Notes: generated by a model from the sequence alone, not told the origin. 64,000 nucleotides of DNA from Bradyrhizobium diazoefficiens USDA 110 (GCF_000011365.1 NC_004463.1:868001-932000), one strand, 5' to 3'. Numbered from the stretch's first letter, positions 21,630-31,215 are shown. A program made the numbers and translations.

Positions 21630-22373
21630 TCAATACAGCAGGAGCGGCGACCATGCGTCACCGTCGGGCCCGACGGTGAGCTCCCAGGTATCGCCGACAG
21701 CGACGTCGAGGACATTCGTGGTGGCTGGATGGCCCGGCACGCTCATCTCGTAGGAATATTTGCCGGGCTGCAGATCCAGCGACACCGCATGGGCGCCGGC
21801 GGCGCGCTTGATGGTCTGCTCATTGATCGTGAGCGTGGCGTCCGTCTTGCTGATATTGGCGAACACCAGCTTGGCCTGGCCGGGTTCGGGCATGACGTTC
21901 GCGTCGGTCGCGACCAATGCGTTCTTCTGTACGAGCTTGACCGTGGTGCTGCTGTCCTTGCGGTGGAGCTCCAGCAGCGCTGGTCCCAGCGGGGAGGCGA
22001 AGGCGAGCTGGACGTGATCGGCGGCGATCACCGCGCCGTCGCGCTGCTCCTGCCAACCGAGCTTGCTTAGCTCGGTGCGGTAGAAGGCGAGCACGTTGCC
22101 GAGCTCGGCGGGTACGGTGGCCTCCAGTCTGATGCGAAGCGGCGCTTTAACGCCCTGCACCACGGTGGTGTGGGTCCCCCTGTAGCTGTAACGGGTCGGC
22201 GCGGGCAGCTTGGCCTCGGGGTCCGGCGTGAGCTCTGCCGAAAACAGCCGCGGCAGATCCGGCACAAAGGCGCCGGCGGTTGCCGCGAGCATGCAGCTTG
22301 CGAGCAGGGCGAGGCCGCACGCAAACGCTCGCCATCGTGCCGGGGCTTGCGCCCCGGGCCTTACCGTCCGCAT
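21630..22373 (-). CDS. Exported protein, member 3 of the trio
   Basis: 247 aa from the ATG at 22373 (MRTVRPGAQAPARWRAFACG), aligned with its paralogues; an upstream in-frame ATG would add nine residues. A hydrophobic export signal is followed by the FYR-GW module (VPAELGNVLAFYRTELSKLGWQEQ) and the C-terminal beta domain (TLTINEQTIKRAAG...LDLQPGKYSYEMSVPGHPA), ending in Tyr. The intergenic sequences after the three genes also resemble each other (ggctgcgacac-gtcg, agtcgc, aggttcaa). The trio therefore arose by tandem duplication that included non-coding DNA. Confidence 0.8.
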   Translation of the reverse strand: MRTVRPGAQAPARWRAFACGLALLASCMLAATAGAFVPDLPRLFSAELTPDPEAKLPAPTRYSYRGTHTTVVQGVKAPLRIRLEATVPAELGNVLAFYRTELSKLGWQEQRDGAVIAADHVQLAFASPLGPALLELHRKDSSTTVKLVQKNALVATDANVMPEPGQAKLVFANISKTDATLTINEQTIKRAAGAHAVSLDLQPGKYSYEMSVPGHPATTNVLDVAVGDTWELTVGPDGDAWSPLLLY

Positions 22374-22485
22374 CTCACTCTCCAAGAGATTGCGATTCAT
22401 GTCATCGCGCAGTCACGGCTGCGACGTCGTCGGCGCGGCCTCCGACAGCTAGTCGCGGCGGGAAATCGTCGGGTTCAATGGCGTT

Positions 22486-23622
22486 CTAGCGCCGGGCGGA
22501 GACGCGTCCGCTCTCGACGTCAAAGACTTCGCCCCCGGCGCCGATCTCGGCGAAAGCGGCGGGGTCCGCGCCGGTCAGCCAGACCTGCGCGCCGAGCTTC
22601 TTCAGCTCCTCGAACAGCGCGGCGCGGCGGTTCGGATCGAGATGGGCGACGACCTCGTCGAGCAGCAGCAGCGGCACGATGCCGGTCATCTCGGCGACCA
22701 GCGTCGCGTGCGCCAGCACGAGGCCGATCAGAAGCGCCTTCTGCTCGCCGGTCGAGGCATCGCGCGCCGGCATTCCTTTCGGCGCGTAGATGACCTGGAG
22801 ATCGGTCAAATGCGGGCCGTCGGTGGTGCGGCCGGCAATCGCATCGCGCGGGCGGTTGTCGCGCAGGATCTGGCGGTAGCGGTCCTCGACCGACGTCGCG
22901 GTCTCCCGGAGCAGCGCGTTCTCCATCCAGCCGTCGAGCGCGATCTGCGCCGAAGGAAAGGCGGAAGCCTGCGCGCGCGCGCTCAGCATGCCGGTCAGCC
23001 TTGCTGCGGTCTGGCCGCGGGTTGCTGCGACCGCGACCGCAAGCTCGGCGGTCTCGCGCTCGATCGCGTCACACCAATGGTCGTCGTAATTGCGTGTCTC
23101 GAGCAGGCGGTTGCGCGAGCGGAGGGAGCGCTCGAGCGCGTTGATGCGGCTGGAATGCTCGCTGTCGATGGCGAGCACCAGGCGGTCGAAGAAGCGCCGT
23201 CGCTCGGAGGCCGCGCCCATGAACAGCCCGTCCATCGCCGGCGTCAGCCACACCATGCGGATGTGGTCGCCGAAGGCGGCCGCCGAATTCACCGGCTCGC
23301 GGTCGATGCGGCAGCGCCGGCTCACGGCAGCGTCGGCGCGCGGCGGCTCGATGCCGGTGCCGAGCGTGGCGAGGCCCAATGCGCCCTCGACCTGCGCAGA
23401 CACGGCCCAGGAGCCGTCGCCCTGATTGTCGGCAACGTCCTCCAGCGTCGCACGGCGCAGGCCGCGCCCCGGCGACAGGAACGAGATCGCCTCGATGCAA
23501 TTGGTCTTGCCCGCCCCGTTCGGCCCGACCAGCGCCACCATGTCAGCCGCCGTCTCGAGCCCCGCCGCCCGATAATTGCGAAAATGCGTCAGCGTCAGGC
23601 GATGAATGCGGGAGGGGGTCAT
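22486..23622 (-). CDS. recF: DNA replication and repair protein RecF
   Basis: 378 aa SMC-like ATPase. Walker A is GPNGAGKTN, followed by the RecF-specific EAISFLSPGRGLR. The signature motif appears in STGEQKALLIGLVLAHA and Walker B in PLLLLDEVVAHLDPNRRAALF. It loads RecA at gaps with RecO and RecR. It is in the conserved dnaA-dnaN-recF-gyrB order, but with a DUF559 gene between it and dnaN and three paralogues between it and gyrB. Confidence 0.96.
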   Translation of the reverse strand: MTPSRIHRLTLTHFRNYRAAGLETAADMVALVGPNGAGKTNCIEAISFLSPGRGLRRATLEDVADNQGDGSWAVSAQVEGALGLATLGTGIEPPRADAAVSRRCRIDREPVNSAAAFGDHIRMVWLTPAMDGLFMGAASERRRFFDRLVLAIDSEHSSRINALERSLRSRNRLLETRNYDDHWCDAIERETAELAVAVAATRGQTAARLTGMLSARAQASAFPSAQIALDGWMENALLRETATSVEDRYRQILRDNRPRDAIAGRTTDGPHLTDLQVIYAPKGMPARDASTGEQKALLIGLVLAHATLVAEMTGIVPLLLLDEVVAHLDPNRRAALFEELKKLGAQVWLTGADPAAFAEIGAGGEVFDVESGRVSARR

Positions 23623-23651
23623 TTTAACTCGTCATTGCCGGGCAGTGCCTT

Positions 23652-23710
23652 TCCCTCCCCCCTTGTGGGGGAGGGTGGCGCCTCACGAAGTGAGGCGACG
23701 GGTGAGGGGT
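23652..23710. repeat. Family A repeat, copy 5 (left flank of the DUF559 gene)
   Basis: Hairpin ccctccccccttgtggggga, a second hairpin cgcctcacgaagtgaggcg, then gggtgaggggt. It is inverted relative to the copy at 24081-24147, and together they bracket the DUF559 gene. Confidence 0.78.
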
Positions 23711-23713
23711 ATG

Positions 23714-24079
23714 TTACCGCGTGGCGAGCTTTGCAAGAATGTCTTCCAGCACAGCCGCGGGCTGTTGCAACACCTCGTTGTTCCAGTAACGCGCTATGGC
23801 GAAACCTGCCGCGGACAAGGCTGCGTCACGAGTTGCGTCGCCTTGTGATTCCGCATGTTGGCTTCCGTCAATCTCGATCACGAGCCTCTTCTCGAAACAG
23901 ACAAAGTCGAGAATGTAGTTCTTGAACGGCTCCTGTCGGCGAAACTTGAAAGTGGAGAGCCGACGATCCCTCAACAAGCGCCACATTGCCCTCTCGGCGT
24001 CAGTCGGCTCGTGCCGCATCTTCCTTGCAAATTGGCGGAGAGGCGGGGCGATCGGTCGATGGGACGGGTCTCGTGGCAC
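23714..24079 (-). CDS. DUF559 domain protein, restriction-endonuclease-like fold
   Basis: About 121 aa. The core LRDRRLSTFKFRRQEPFKNYILDFVCFEKRLVIEIDGSQHAE matches DUF559, a Vsr-like PD-(D/E)xK fold with DFVC...EIDGSQH as the likely metal site. The protein ends YWNNEVLQQPAAVLEDIL, typical of the family. The start is uncertain: GTG at 24079 follows a GAGGGG supplied by the flanking repeat, while ATG at 24019 gives 101 residues starting just before TDAERAMW. The gene interrupts recF-dnaN and is bracketed by inverted family A repeats, hinting at transfer with or by those repeats. Function in cells is unknown. Confidence 0.8.
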   Translation of the reverse strand: MPRDPSHRPIAPPLRQFARKMRHEPTDAERAMWRLLRDRRLSTFKFRRQEPFKNYILDFVCFEKRLVIEIDGSQHAESQGDATRDAALSAAGFAIARYWNNEVLQQPAAVLEDILAKLATR

Positions 24080-24080
24080 C

Positions 24081-24147
24081 AACCCCTCACCCAAGTGAGC
24101 TTGCGTCAAACATTGGTGCAGCCCTCTCCCACAGGGGGAGAGGGCGC
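24081..24147. repeat. Family A repeat, copy 6 (right flank of the DUF559 gene)
   Basis: Reads aacccctcaccc, a degenerate centre, then the hairpin ccctctcccacagggggaga. It is the inverse of the left-flank copy at 23652-23710. Confidence 0.78.
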
Positions 24148-24206
24148 AGTAACGTGCATCGCGCGCGGTTCTAAGGGCAGTGTGTGCTGGCGAGGGAGCA
24201 CGTCCC

Positions 24207-25325
24207 TCACACCCGCATCGGCATCAGCACGTAGAGCGCGCTCTTGTCGTCGCGGTCCTGGACCAGGGTGGGCGAGCCGGGGTCGGCGAGCCTGAGGGTC
24301 GCGACCTCGCCTTCGATCTGGGCGGCGATGTCGAGCAGATAGCGGGAGTTGAAGCCGATATCGAGGGCGTCGGAGGCGTATTCGACCTCGAGCTCTTCGG
24401 TCGCGCTGCCGGAATCCGGATTGGTCACCGACAGCACCAGCTTGCCCGGCGACAGCGACAGTTTCACCGCCCGGCCGCGCTCGCTGGAGATGGTGGAGAC
24501 GCGGTCGACCGCGTTCTCGAAATCCTTCTTGTCGACGACGAGCTCCTTGTCGTTGCCCTGCGGGATCACGCGGCCGTAGTCGGGGAAGGTGCCGTCGATC
24601 AGCTTCGAGGTCAGCACGACGTTGCCGATCGTAAAGCGGATCTTGGCCTGCGACAGCTCGATCGTCATCTCGGCTTCGGTGTCCTCGATCAGGCGCTGCA
24701 CCTCGCCGACCGTCTTGCGCGGCACGATTACGCCGGGCATGCCGTCGGCGCCCTTGGGCTGGACCAGGTCGAGCTGGGCGAGGCGGTGGCCGTCGGTGGC
24801 GACGCCGCGCAGGGTCGCGGCCTTGGCGGTGCCGGCGGCGTGCAGATAGATGCCGTTGAGATAATAGCGCGTCTCCTCGGTCGAGATCGCGAACTGGGTG
24901 CGGTCGATCAGCCGCTTGACGTCCTTGGCGGCGAGCGAGAACGAATGCGACATGTCGCCGGCGGCCAGATCCGGGAAATCATTCTCCGGCAGGGTCTGGA
25001 GCGTGAAGCGCGAGCGGCCGGCGCGGATCGCCAGCACGGCGCGGTCGCCGTCGGCCTCGAGCACGATCTGGGAGCCGTCCGGCAGCTTGCGCACGATGTC
25101 GTAGAACATGTGCGCCGGCACCGTGGTGGAGCCGGCAGTCGCGGTTTCCGCGGGCAGGGTTTCCGTCACCTCGAGGTCGAGGTCGGTCGCCTTCAGCGAC
25201 AATTTCGCGTTCTCGGCCCGGACCAGCACGTTGCCGAGGATCGGAATCGTATTGCGGCGCTCGACCACGCGGTGGACATGGCCCAGCGATTTCAGGAGTT
25301 GCGCGCGTTCGACCGTAACCTTCAT
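24207..25325 (-). CDS. dnaN: DNA polymerase III subunit beta (sliding clamp)
   Basis: 372 aa. It begins MKVTVERAQLLKSLGHVHRVVERRNTIPILGNVLV and ends with the clamp C-terminal YVLMPMRV. The three repeated clamp domains are all present. It forms the dimeric ring tethering DNA polymerase III to DNA. In the replication block on the minus strand downstream of dnaA, with a family A repeat between them, so it may have its own promoter. Confidence 0.98.
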   Translation of the reverse strand: MKVTVERAQLLKSLGHVHRVVERRNTIPILGNVLVRAENAKLSLKATDLDLEVTETLPAETATAGSTTVPAHMFYDIVRKLPDGSQIVLEADGDRAVLAIRAGRSRFTLQTLPENDFPDLAAGDMSHSFSLAAKDVKRLIDRTQFAISTEETRYYLNGIYLHAAGTAKAATLRGVATDGHRLAQLDLVQPKGADGMPGVIVPRKTVGEVQRLIEDTEAEMTIELSQAKIRFTIGNVVLTSKLIDGTFPDYGRVIPQGNDKELVVDKKDFENAVDRVSTISSERGRAVKLSLSPGKLVLSVTNPDSGSATEELEVEYASDALDIGFNSRYLLDIAAQIEGEVATLRLADPGSPTLVQDRDDKSALYVLMPMRV

Positions 25326-25552
25326 TGCACTACTCGCCCGATCCCCAAGAAAATACAGCGGTGAAAAAGCCGGGCGGCCGAAAAGCGCGCCGCGGCACCG
25401 AAGACCCCGACAGGCCGGGGTCTCCAGCCGATATGACCAAAGCCGTCAGGGTCGCGCAAGGTGGCGCGGATGGCCCCCGGTTTCAAGGGATCGGGGGGCA
25501 GTTCCCCACGATTTACAGGCAAAAACACCGCCGCCGCTCAGGCATAGGTCTG

Positions 25553-25696
25553 CTCCCTCGCCCCGCTTGCGGGGAGAGGGTTGGGGTGAGGGGGAGTTTC
25601 CGCAAGGGAGGTGAGAGTTGGACGCGCCGAGAGTCCCCTCACCCGGAATCGGCGCTGCGCGCGTATTCCGACCTCTCCCCGCAAGCGGGGAGAGGT
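25553..25696. repeat. Palindromic intergenic repeat, family A, copy 7
   Basis: Outer arms ccccgcttgcggggagag and ctctccccgcaagcgggg, with the inner ggtgagggggagtt / agtcccctcacc pair. Lies between dnaA and dnaN. Confidence 0.82.
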
Positions 25697-25711
25697 GAAA
25701 GAAATAGGCGT

Positions 25712-27130
25712 TTATTCCTGAAGCTGGCGCTTCAGCGACTCGACTTCCTCCGACAGCGCGGTGTCCTTGGAGACCAGCGCCTCGATCTTGCGCACGGCGT
25801 GCAGCACCGTGGTGTGGTCGCGTCCGCCGAAGCGGCGGCCGATTTCGGGCAGCGAGCGCAGGGTCAGCGTCTTGGCGAGGTACATCGCCACCTGGCGCGG
25901 ACGGACCACGTTGGCGGTGCGGCGCGAGGACAGCAAGTCGGAGCGGCTGACATTATACTGCCGCGCCACCACGCGCTGGATGTCCTCGATCTTGATCCGC
26001 TTCGGCTCCTGCGGCCGGACCAGGTCGCGCACCTCGCGCTCGGCCATCTCCAGCGTCACCGGCTGGTTGTTGAGCTTGGAATGCGCCAAGAGCCGGTTGA
26101 TCGCGCCTTCGAGGTCGCGGCCGTTATGGGTGATGGTGCGGGCGAGATAATGCAGCACCTCCTCCGGCACGTCGAACGTCGCATGATGGGCGCGGGCGGC
26201 GGCGACGCGCGACTTGAGGATGCCGTGGCGCAGCTCCTCGCCGAGCGAGCCCATCTCGACCACGAGGCCGCCGGCCAGCCGCGAGCGCACGCGGTCATCC
26301 AGGCTTTCGAGATCGGACGGCGGACGGTCGGCCGCGATCACGACCTGGCGGCCGGCGTCGATCAGCGCGTTCAGCGTGTGACAGAACTCGGCCTGAGTGG
26401 ACTTGCCCTGCAGGAACTGGAGATCGTCGATCACCAGCACGTCGATACCGCGCAGCGCTTCCTTGAAGGCGAGCGCCGTCTGCGTCTTCAGCGCGGCGAC
26501 GAAGCCGTACATGAACTTCTCGGCCGTGAGATACAGCACCTTACGCTCGTTGCCGGAATTGCCGGCCCAGGTCACCGCCTGGAGCAGATGCGTCTTGCCG
26601 AGGCCGACGCCGGCATGGATGTAGAGCGGGTTGAACATGACGGGATCGCCGCGACGTCCTTCGGCAACCTGGCGCGCGGCTGCATGGGCCAGTGTGTTGG
26701 AGCGGCCGATGACGAAGCTCGCAAAGGTCAGGCGCGGATCGAGCGGCGAGCCGCCGAGCGCGTCATGATTGGCCGAGACCGGCGCGGTCGCGGTCGAGCG
26801 CAGCTCCGGCGCAGGCGCGCGGCGTGTCTCGACGGGTGCGGGCGCTTCCTTCGGCGGCGCGACCGGGCGCACCGCGGAGCGCACGGTGAGATCGATGCGA
26901 TGCACTTCCGGCATCTCGGCCTGCCAGCACGACAGCACGCGCTCGGCATAATGGGCCTGGATCCAGCTCTTCAGGAAGCGCGTGGGAACCGAGAGCCGCA
27001 CGCTCTCATCCTGCACGTCTTCGAGATCCATGCGCGCAAACCAGCTCGTATAGATGTCTTCGCCGACGCTCGAGCGCAGCCGACCCTTCACGCGTGACCA
27101 GCGATCCTGTTCCGATGTGTTCATCGTCAA
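25712..27130 (-). CDS. dnaA: Chromosomal replication initiator protein DnaA
   Basis: 472 aa. The N-terminal DnaB/DiaA-interaction domain ends before a variable Pro-rich linker (residues about 95-130). The AAA+ domain has Walker A in [15 protein letters not shown] and Walker B in [19 protein letters not shown]. The C-terminal DNA-binding domain carries the DnaA signature [15 protein letters not shown]. It opens oriC. The start is the ATG at 27130 ([18 protein letters not shown]); an ATG two codons in is equally possible. It is preceded by a long AT-richer intergenic region that may hold autoregulatory DnaA sites. Confidence 0.98.
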
Positions 27131-28288
27131 AACTTCTCTTGAGAGATAATAGTTGCGTTGTGAGCGCCATGCAGGGTTCCTGCCATAGGGTTCCTGGCAT
27201 GGCGCGACCTCAAAGCGAGTCCATCGTCAGGCATGGCTCGACCGTTCGGCGAGAACGCCGCGTCCGATCAGCGATGTCAGAGATGGAGGGGTCGCGAGGT
27301 CAGCGCGTACTCGGCGCTCCGTCACACGCGGGAGGCTGGGTGTCCGACGGATTTAAAACGGCATCGTTGGAATGGGAAACCTGTTTCAATACCGCGTTCT
27401 GTCCGTAAGACATGATACCTCCCCGTCCTGCCGTGATTGCTCACGGCAAGGTCCTGCGTGTCCTGAAGACATCCGCGGCTAAAGTCGCCGATGTCCTGCC
27501 CGTCTGCACTGTTCGTTCGCCCGGCTTCGCCAATCACGCGTGTCGGGGTAGTCTCAAGATGTCTCTCGTTTGCGCTTGGATCTCGCTTGGAGACATTCAG
27601 ACAAAGAGCTACCATTCCCATGTTGCTATGGGTTTTGAACCGACAATCGCTTGTTGAAGCGTCGCCAACGTGCACACCGCCGCCGATTTGCACGCTCGCC
27701 CCGTTTCCAAAACCGCGCTGGTCTCAAGATCGTGGGCGCCGCGAACGACTTAAGGAATACACTAAGCGGAAAGACTCGCAACGAAATTGATTCACACTCG
27801 ATGCATCAAAAAACTTGACCAGCGTTAACGCCGCGCGCGACTTGTGCACAGGCTCGTGACCAAGTTTTTGGATTCGTGCACAGAATCGAAAATGCGCCGC
27901 GTCATGTGACAAATCCTCGTCACAGCCAAAAATTTTTTACAGAATCGTCACGCGCGCGACGTGCAGACGAATTTTTCAAATGCTTGCGATCGCTATGTCG
28001 ATAAGTGATTAGCGAGACACCGTTTTTTGAGTCTCGTTTCACAGGGTAACTCCATCGCACGATGTGTCCCGGTGAAACTACGGTGTGCAGAACCTGGCGC
28101 GCGTGCAGGTGCGAGTTGGGCCCGCCTCGCAAGGGTTTTTCGCAGCGCAGCGCAGCGAAAGTTTCCGCTGTTGCAATATCACCCGCAACGAGGCTGGAGG
28201 TAAAATTGCGGAACGCATCATAGTGCGGAGATGCAAATCCTCCAATCGAGGATTGGCGCGTGACTGCTTGCGTGAATATGACAGGCAG
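27131..28288. other. rpsT-dnaA intergenic region, AT-richer, possible DnaA-binding region
   Basis: About 1.2 kb without a convincing gene; short open frames on both strands lack domains and good start signals. From about 27750 to 28080 it is clearly more AT-rich than its surroundings (runs such as aaaaattttttac near 27928). It carries DnaA-box-like 9-mers such as ttgtgcaca at 27842-27850 and a similar cgtgcacag near 27875. It surely contains the dnaA promoter. Whether it is the chromosome origin cannot be decided here, because several alphaproteobacteria keep oriC away from dnaA. Confidence 0.35.
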
Positions 28289-28314
28289 CAAAAAGCCCGG
28301 CGCGAGGCCGGGCT
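28289..28314 (-). terminator. Rho-independent terminator of rpsT
   Basis: On the minus strand the sequence reads agcccggc-ctcg-cgccgggct followed by a T run. It lies about 90 bases after the rpsT stop, a strong GC stem with a U-tract. Confidence 0.8.
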
Positions 28315-28405
28315 GATTGACGAACGTGATGTCGAGCGGATCAACCGATCGGATGATTGCAACCAGTCGCTTGGCGAGCCTGGTCAGCGAACTTGCTTCG
28401 CCAAC

Positions 28406-28672
28406 TTACTTGGCGAGCTTGGCGATCTGCGCGGTGAGCCGCGAGACTTTGCGGCTGGCATTGTTCTTGTGAATGATGTTGCGCTGCGCGGCGCGCATCA
28501 AGGCGGGCTCGGCATTCGCCAGCGCCTTCACGGCGGCGGCGCGGTCGCCGGTCTTGATGGCTTCCTCGACGTTGCGCACGGCGCCACGCATCTGGGTGCG
28601 GCGCGACTTGTTGACGGCGGTGCGGCGGGCGATCTTGCGCGTCGCTTTCTTGGCGGAGGTGGTATTGGCCAT
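28406..28672 (-). CDS. rpsT: 30S ribosomal protein S20
   Basis: 88 aa, very basic, beginning [29 protein letters not shown] and ending [20 protein letters not shown], the full S20 pattern. It binds 16S rRNA early in 30S assembly. The start is the ATG at 28672. Linkage of rpsT and dnaA is conserved in Rhizobiales. It has its own terminator. Confidence 0.97.
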   Translation of the reverse strand: MANTTSAKKATRKIARRTAVNKSRRTQMRGAVRNVEEAIKTGDRAAAVKALANAEPALMRAAQRNIIHKNNASRKVSRLTAQIAKLAK

Positions 28673-29033
28673 GGTCTCAATGTCCTTTGCGGGTACCGGT
28701 CGCGTCTTGGTCGGGTAGCGCCGGCTTGCTTGACCGCGTAATCGACGCTCGGATTTAGGGTGTTCGGTTCAAGGCTGTTCCCGGAACATGAGGCCTCAAA
28801 GAGCCTGCAACTGCTCAAAGAACAGCGGCGGCAGGATTGCGCCCGCCGCCAGTTGGCGCCCTTATAGAGAGGGTCTTTGGCACCGTCAACGCTTTCAAGA
28901 CCCGGAAAACCGGCTCTGGCGGCCTGAATGGGTGCCGTAACGCCCTGAAGAGGTTGAATTTCTGCCGTCGCCCGGCTATTGGCTGGCGGCGTTTCTTTGG
29001 GTCCTCCGACCGGACGACCATATAAGGTGAGGC
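28673..29033. other. Divergent intergenic region between rpsT and a small membrane protein gene
   Basis: It must hold promoters for both genes, but I cannot assign boxes with confidence. No further gene or repeat is apparent. Confidence 0.3.
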
Positions 29034-29351
29034 ATGATCCGCGGCTTTTTCCGACTGATTGGGCTGTTGCTGCTCGCCGGCGGGTTCATCTTCATGGTCT
29101 ATGACGGCGCCCGCTGGGTGGCCGACCAGACCCTCAAGTTCACCCGGTTCGGCCAGTTCTGGAACGACATCAATCAGGCCAGCCAGTCGGCGTTCCGGAC
29201 CTGGGTCGAGGCCAAGGCGCCCTGGCTCTGGACCTCGGTGATCCGCCTTGTGCTGGATCAGCCGGTGTTTGCCGTCCTCGGCATCCTGGGCATCCTCCTG
29301 ATGATCCTGTTCCGCCCGCGCAAGCCGCTGATCGGCTATTCCCGGGACTGA
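29034..29351 (+). CDS. Small conserved membrane protein, function unknown
   Basis: 105 aa with one membrane helix at about 7-25 ([16 protein letters not shown]) and another at about 75-93 ([16 protein letters not shown]), joined by an amphipathic Trp-rich segment ([28 protein letters not shown]). The N- and C-termini are both basic. Relatives in Rhizobiales appear as hypothetical inner-membrane proteins. Start is the ATG at 29034. It precedes msrA in the same direction by 144 bp. Confidence 0.7.
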   Translation: MIRGFFRLIGLLLLAGGFIFMVYDGARWVADQTLKFTRFGQFWNDINQASQSAFRTWVEAKAPWLWTSVIRLVLDQPVFAVLGILGILLMILFRPRKPLIGYSRD

Positions 29352-29495
29352 GTCCCGCGCGCGGCGCCGCGTAACAAGGCTGCCCCTTCGCGCGTAAACG
29401 CCTATATTCCCACCTGATCGCGAGCACGCCGCCTGAGCGCCTGGCTTTTCGAGTCGGCACAAGCGACGGACAGCTCGTTCTTCGGAGATCCGACC

Positions 29496-30152
29496 ATGCT
29501 GTTCATGCGCAAGACCACCGCATTGCCGAGCGCAACTGAGGCGCTGCCGGGCCGTGCGCAAGCCATCCCGACCGCGAGCACCCATTTCGTCAACGGTAGC
29601 AAGTTGCAGCCGCCTTATCCCGCCGGCCTCGAGCAGGCGGTGTTCGGGCTCGGCTGCTTCTGGGGCGCCGAGCGCAAGTTCTGGGAGCTTGGCGATGGCG
29701 TTTACACCACCGCCGTCGGCTATGCCGGCGGCCACACGCCGAATCCGACCTATGAGGAGACCTGTTCGGGACGCACCGGCCACACCGAAGTGGTGCTGGT
29801 CGTGTTCGATCCGAAGAAGGTCTCCTACGAGAAGCTCTTGAAGACGTTCTGGGAGAGCCACAACCCGACGCAGGGCATGCGCCAGGGCAACGACGTCGGC
29901 ACGCAGTACCGAAGCGCGATCTACACTTACTCGGATGCGCAGAAGAAAGCGGCCGACGAGTCGAAGGCGCTCTACCAGAAGGCGCTCGCGGCCAAGGGCC
30001 TCGGTGCCATCACCACCGAGATCGCGCCCGCCGGCGCATTCTATTTCGCCGAGGACTACCATCAGCAATATCTGGCGAAGAACCCCGCCGGCTATTGCGG
30101 CCTCGGCGGCACCGGCGTGTCCTGCCCGATCGGCGTCGGTGTGAGCGCGTAA
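29496..30152 (+). CDS. msrA: Peptide-methionine (S)-S-oxide reductase
   Basis: 218 aa. The catalytic Cys sits in [15 protein letters not shown], followed by [28 protein letters not shown] and [16 protein letters not shown], all MsrA signatures. The C-terminal region has [18 protein letters not shown], providing resolving Cys residues. It repairs methionine-S-sulfoxide using thioredoxin. The roughly 45 N-terminal residues before the domain match the long MsrA form, without an evident signal peptide. Confidence 0.96.
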   Translation: MLFMRKTTALPSATEALPGRAQAIPTASTHFVNGSKLQPPYPAGLEQAVFGLGCFWGAERKFWELGDGVYTTAVGYAGGHTPNPTYEETCSGRTGHTEVVLVVFDPKKVSYEKLLKTFWESHNPTQGMRQGNDVGTQYRSAIYTYSDAQKKAADESKALYQKALAAKGLGAITTEIAPAGAFYFAEDYHQQYLAKNPAGYCGLGGTGVSCPIGVGVSA

Positions 30153-30171
30153 GTCAGCTCCGGACTCGCTG

Positions 30172-30370
30172 CACCTCTCCCGCTTGCGGGAGAGGTCGGC
30201 GTGCCCGGGCGATGCGAAGCATCGTCCCGCGCGCCGGGTGAGGGCTCTATCCCCTGGGGGACTGTCCCGTTGTGGAGACACCCTCTCCCCAGCCCTCTCA
30301 GCGCGAGCGAAGCTCGTCGCGCCCCGCATCCGCCTTCGCCAAGGCTTCGGCGGACAAGAGCGGGAGAGGG
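30172..30370. repeat. Palindromic intergenic repeat, family A, copy 8
   Basis: Begins cacctctcccgcttgcggga and ends with cgggagaggg, with cccgcgcgccgggtgaggg and an inner accctctccccagccctctc arm. The centre carries extra sequence (cttcgccaaggcttcggcgg), so this copy may be two merged elements. Confidence 0.7.
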
Positions 30371-30472
30371 AGCGCAGTGTGCCCGTTGCTCGCGGCGCTC
30401 CAGCCCCCTCAACGCTTTATTAACCATAACCGGTGCATCACTGGAGCCGTCTCGTTTCGAGGGATAGGTCCG

Positions 30473-31207
30473 GTGCCGGTTGCACGCGCGTTTCGATGGT
30501 CGATGTTGGCAGCGTCCGCCGCGCTTGCCCTTGGCGGCTGCATGCAGACCGCCGGCCCCGTCGCGGTGATGCAGCCGCGCGCCGATCTCGATTCGATGGC
30601 CTACGGCCAGCCCTACAACGCGCCGCAGCCGGTTGTCGTCGCCGACGGTGGCGGCGCCATCGGCGCGCTGCGCAACTCCTTTGCCTCCGCGCCTGCGCCG
30701 ATGCCGGTCGGCTACGCCGCGCCGATGGGAGCGCCGGTCCGTTATGACGCCTCCTACCATCTCGATGCCGGCGACAAGCTGCGCGTCGTGGTCTATGGCC
30801 AGGAAGGTCTCACCAACAGCTACGCGATCGATGCCGGCGGCTCCATCACCATGCCGCTGATCGGCGCGGTGCCGGCCCGTGGCCGCACCACGGCGGGCCT
30901 CGCCGGTGAAATCGCCGCGCGCCTGCGCAACGGTTACATCCGTGAGCCCTCGGTCGCCGTCGAGATCGAGGCCTATCGCCCGTTCTTCATTCTCGGCGAA
31001 GTCTCGGCGCCCGGCCAATATCCCTACGTGCCGAACATGACGGTCGAAAGCGCCGTCGCCATCGCCGGCGGCTTCTCGCCCCGCGCCAAGCGCGACGTGG
31101 TCACCGTCACGCACACCGAAGCCGGCGGCTCGATGCGCGCCGTGGTTCCGCTCGGCACGCCGTTGGCACCGGGCGACACCGTGTTCGTCGGCGAGCGCTG
31201 GTTCTAG
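30473..31207 (+). CDS. Polysaccharide biosynthesis/export lipoprotein (Wza-like)
   Basis: 244 aa from the GTG at 30473, chosen because the product then starts with a short signal and lipobox (LAASAALALGGC) typical of outer-membrane auxiliary proteins. The Poly_export domain lies at YHLDAGDKLRVVVYGQEGLTNSYAIDAGGSITMPLIG, followed by an SLBB-type segment (FFILGEVSAPGQYPYVPNMTVESAVAIAGGFSPRAK). Wza-like proteins form the outer-membrane channel for exopolysaccharide. No glycosyltransferases are nearby, so it may serve a distant polysaccharide cluster. Confidence 0.9.
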   Translation: MPVARAFRWSMLAASAALALGGCMQTAGPVAVMQPRADLDSMAYGQPYNAPQPVVVADGGGAIGALRNSFASAPAPMPVGYAAPMGAPVRYDASYHLDAGDKLRVVVYGQEGLTNSYAIDAGGSITMPLIGAVPARGRTTAGLAGEIAARLRNGYIREPSVAVEIEAYRPFFILGEVSAPGQYPYVPNMTVESAVAIAGGFSPRAKRDVVTVTHTEAGGSMRAVVPLGTPLAPGDTVFVGERWF

Positions 31208-31215
31208 CTCTCTCG

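Noticed and set aside
27322..27693. A 123-codon minus-strand gene upstream of dnaA
   Set aside because: No domain, no ribosome-binding site, and composition typical of non-coding DNA; overlapping frames of similar length occur on the other strand.
27131..28288. Firm annotation as oriC
   Set aside because: No cluster of good DnaA boxes was seen, and several alphaproteobacteria have their origin away from dnaA; GC skew of the whole chromosome is needed.
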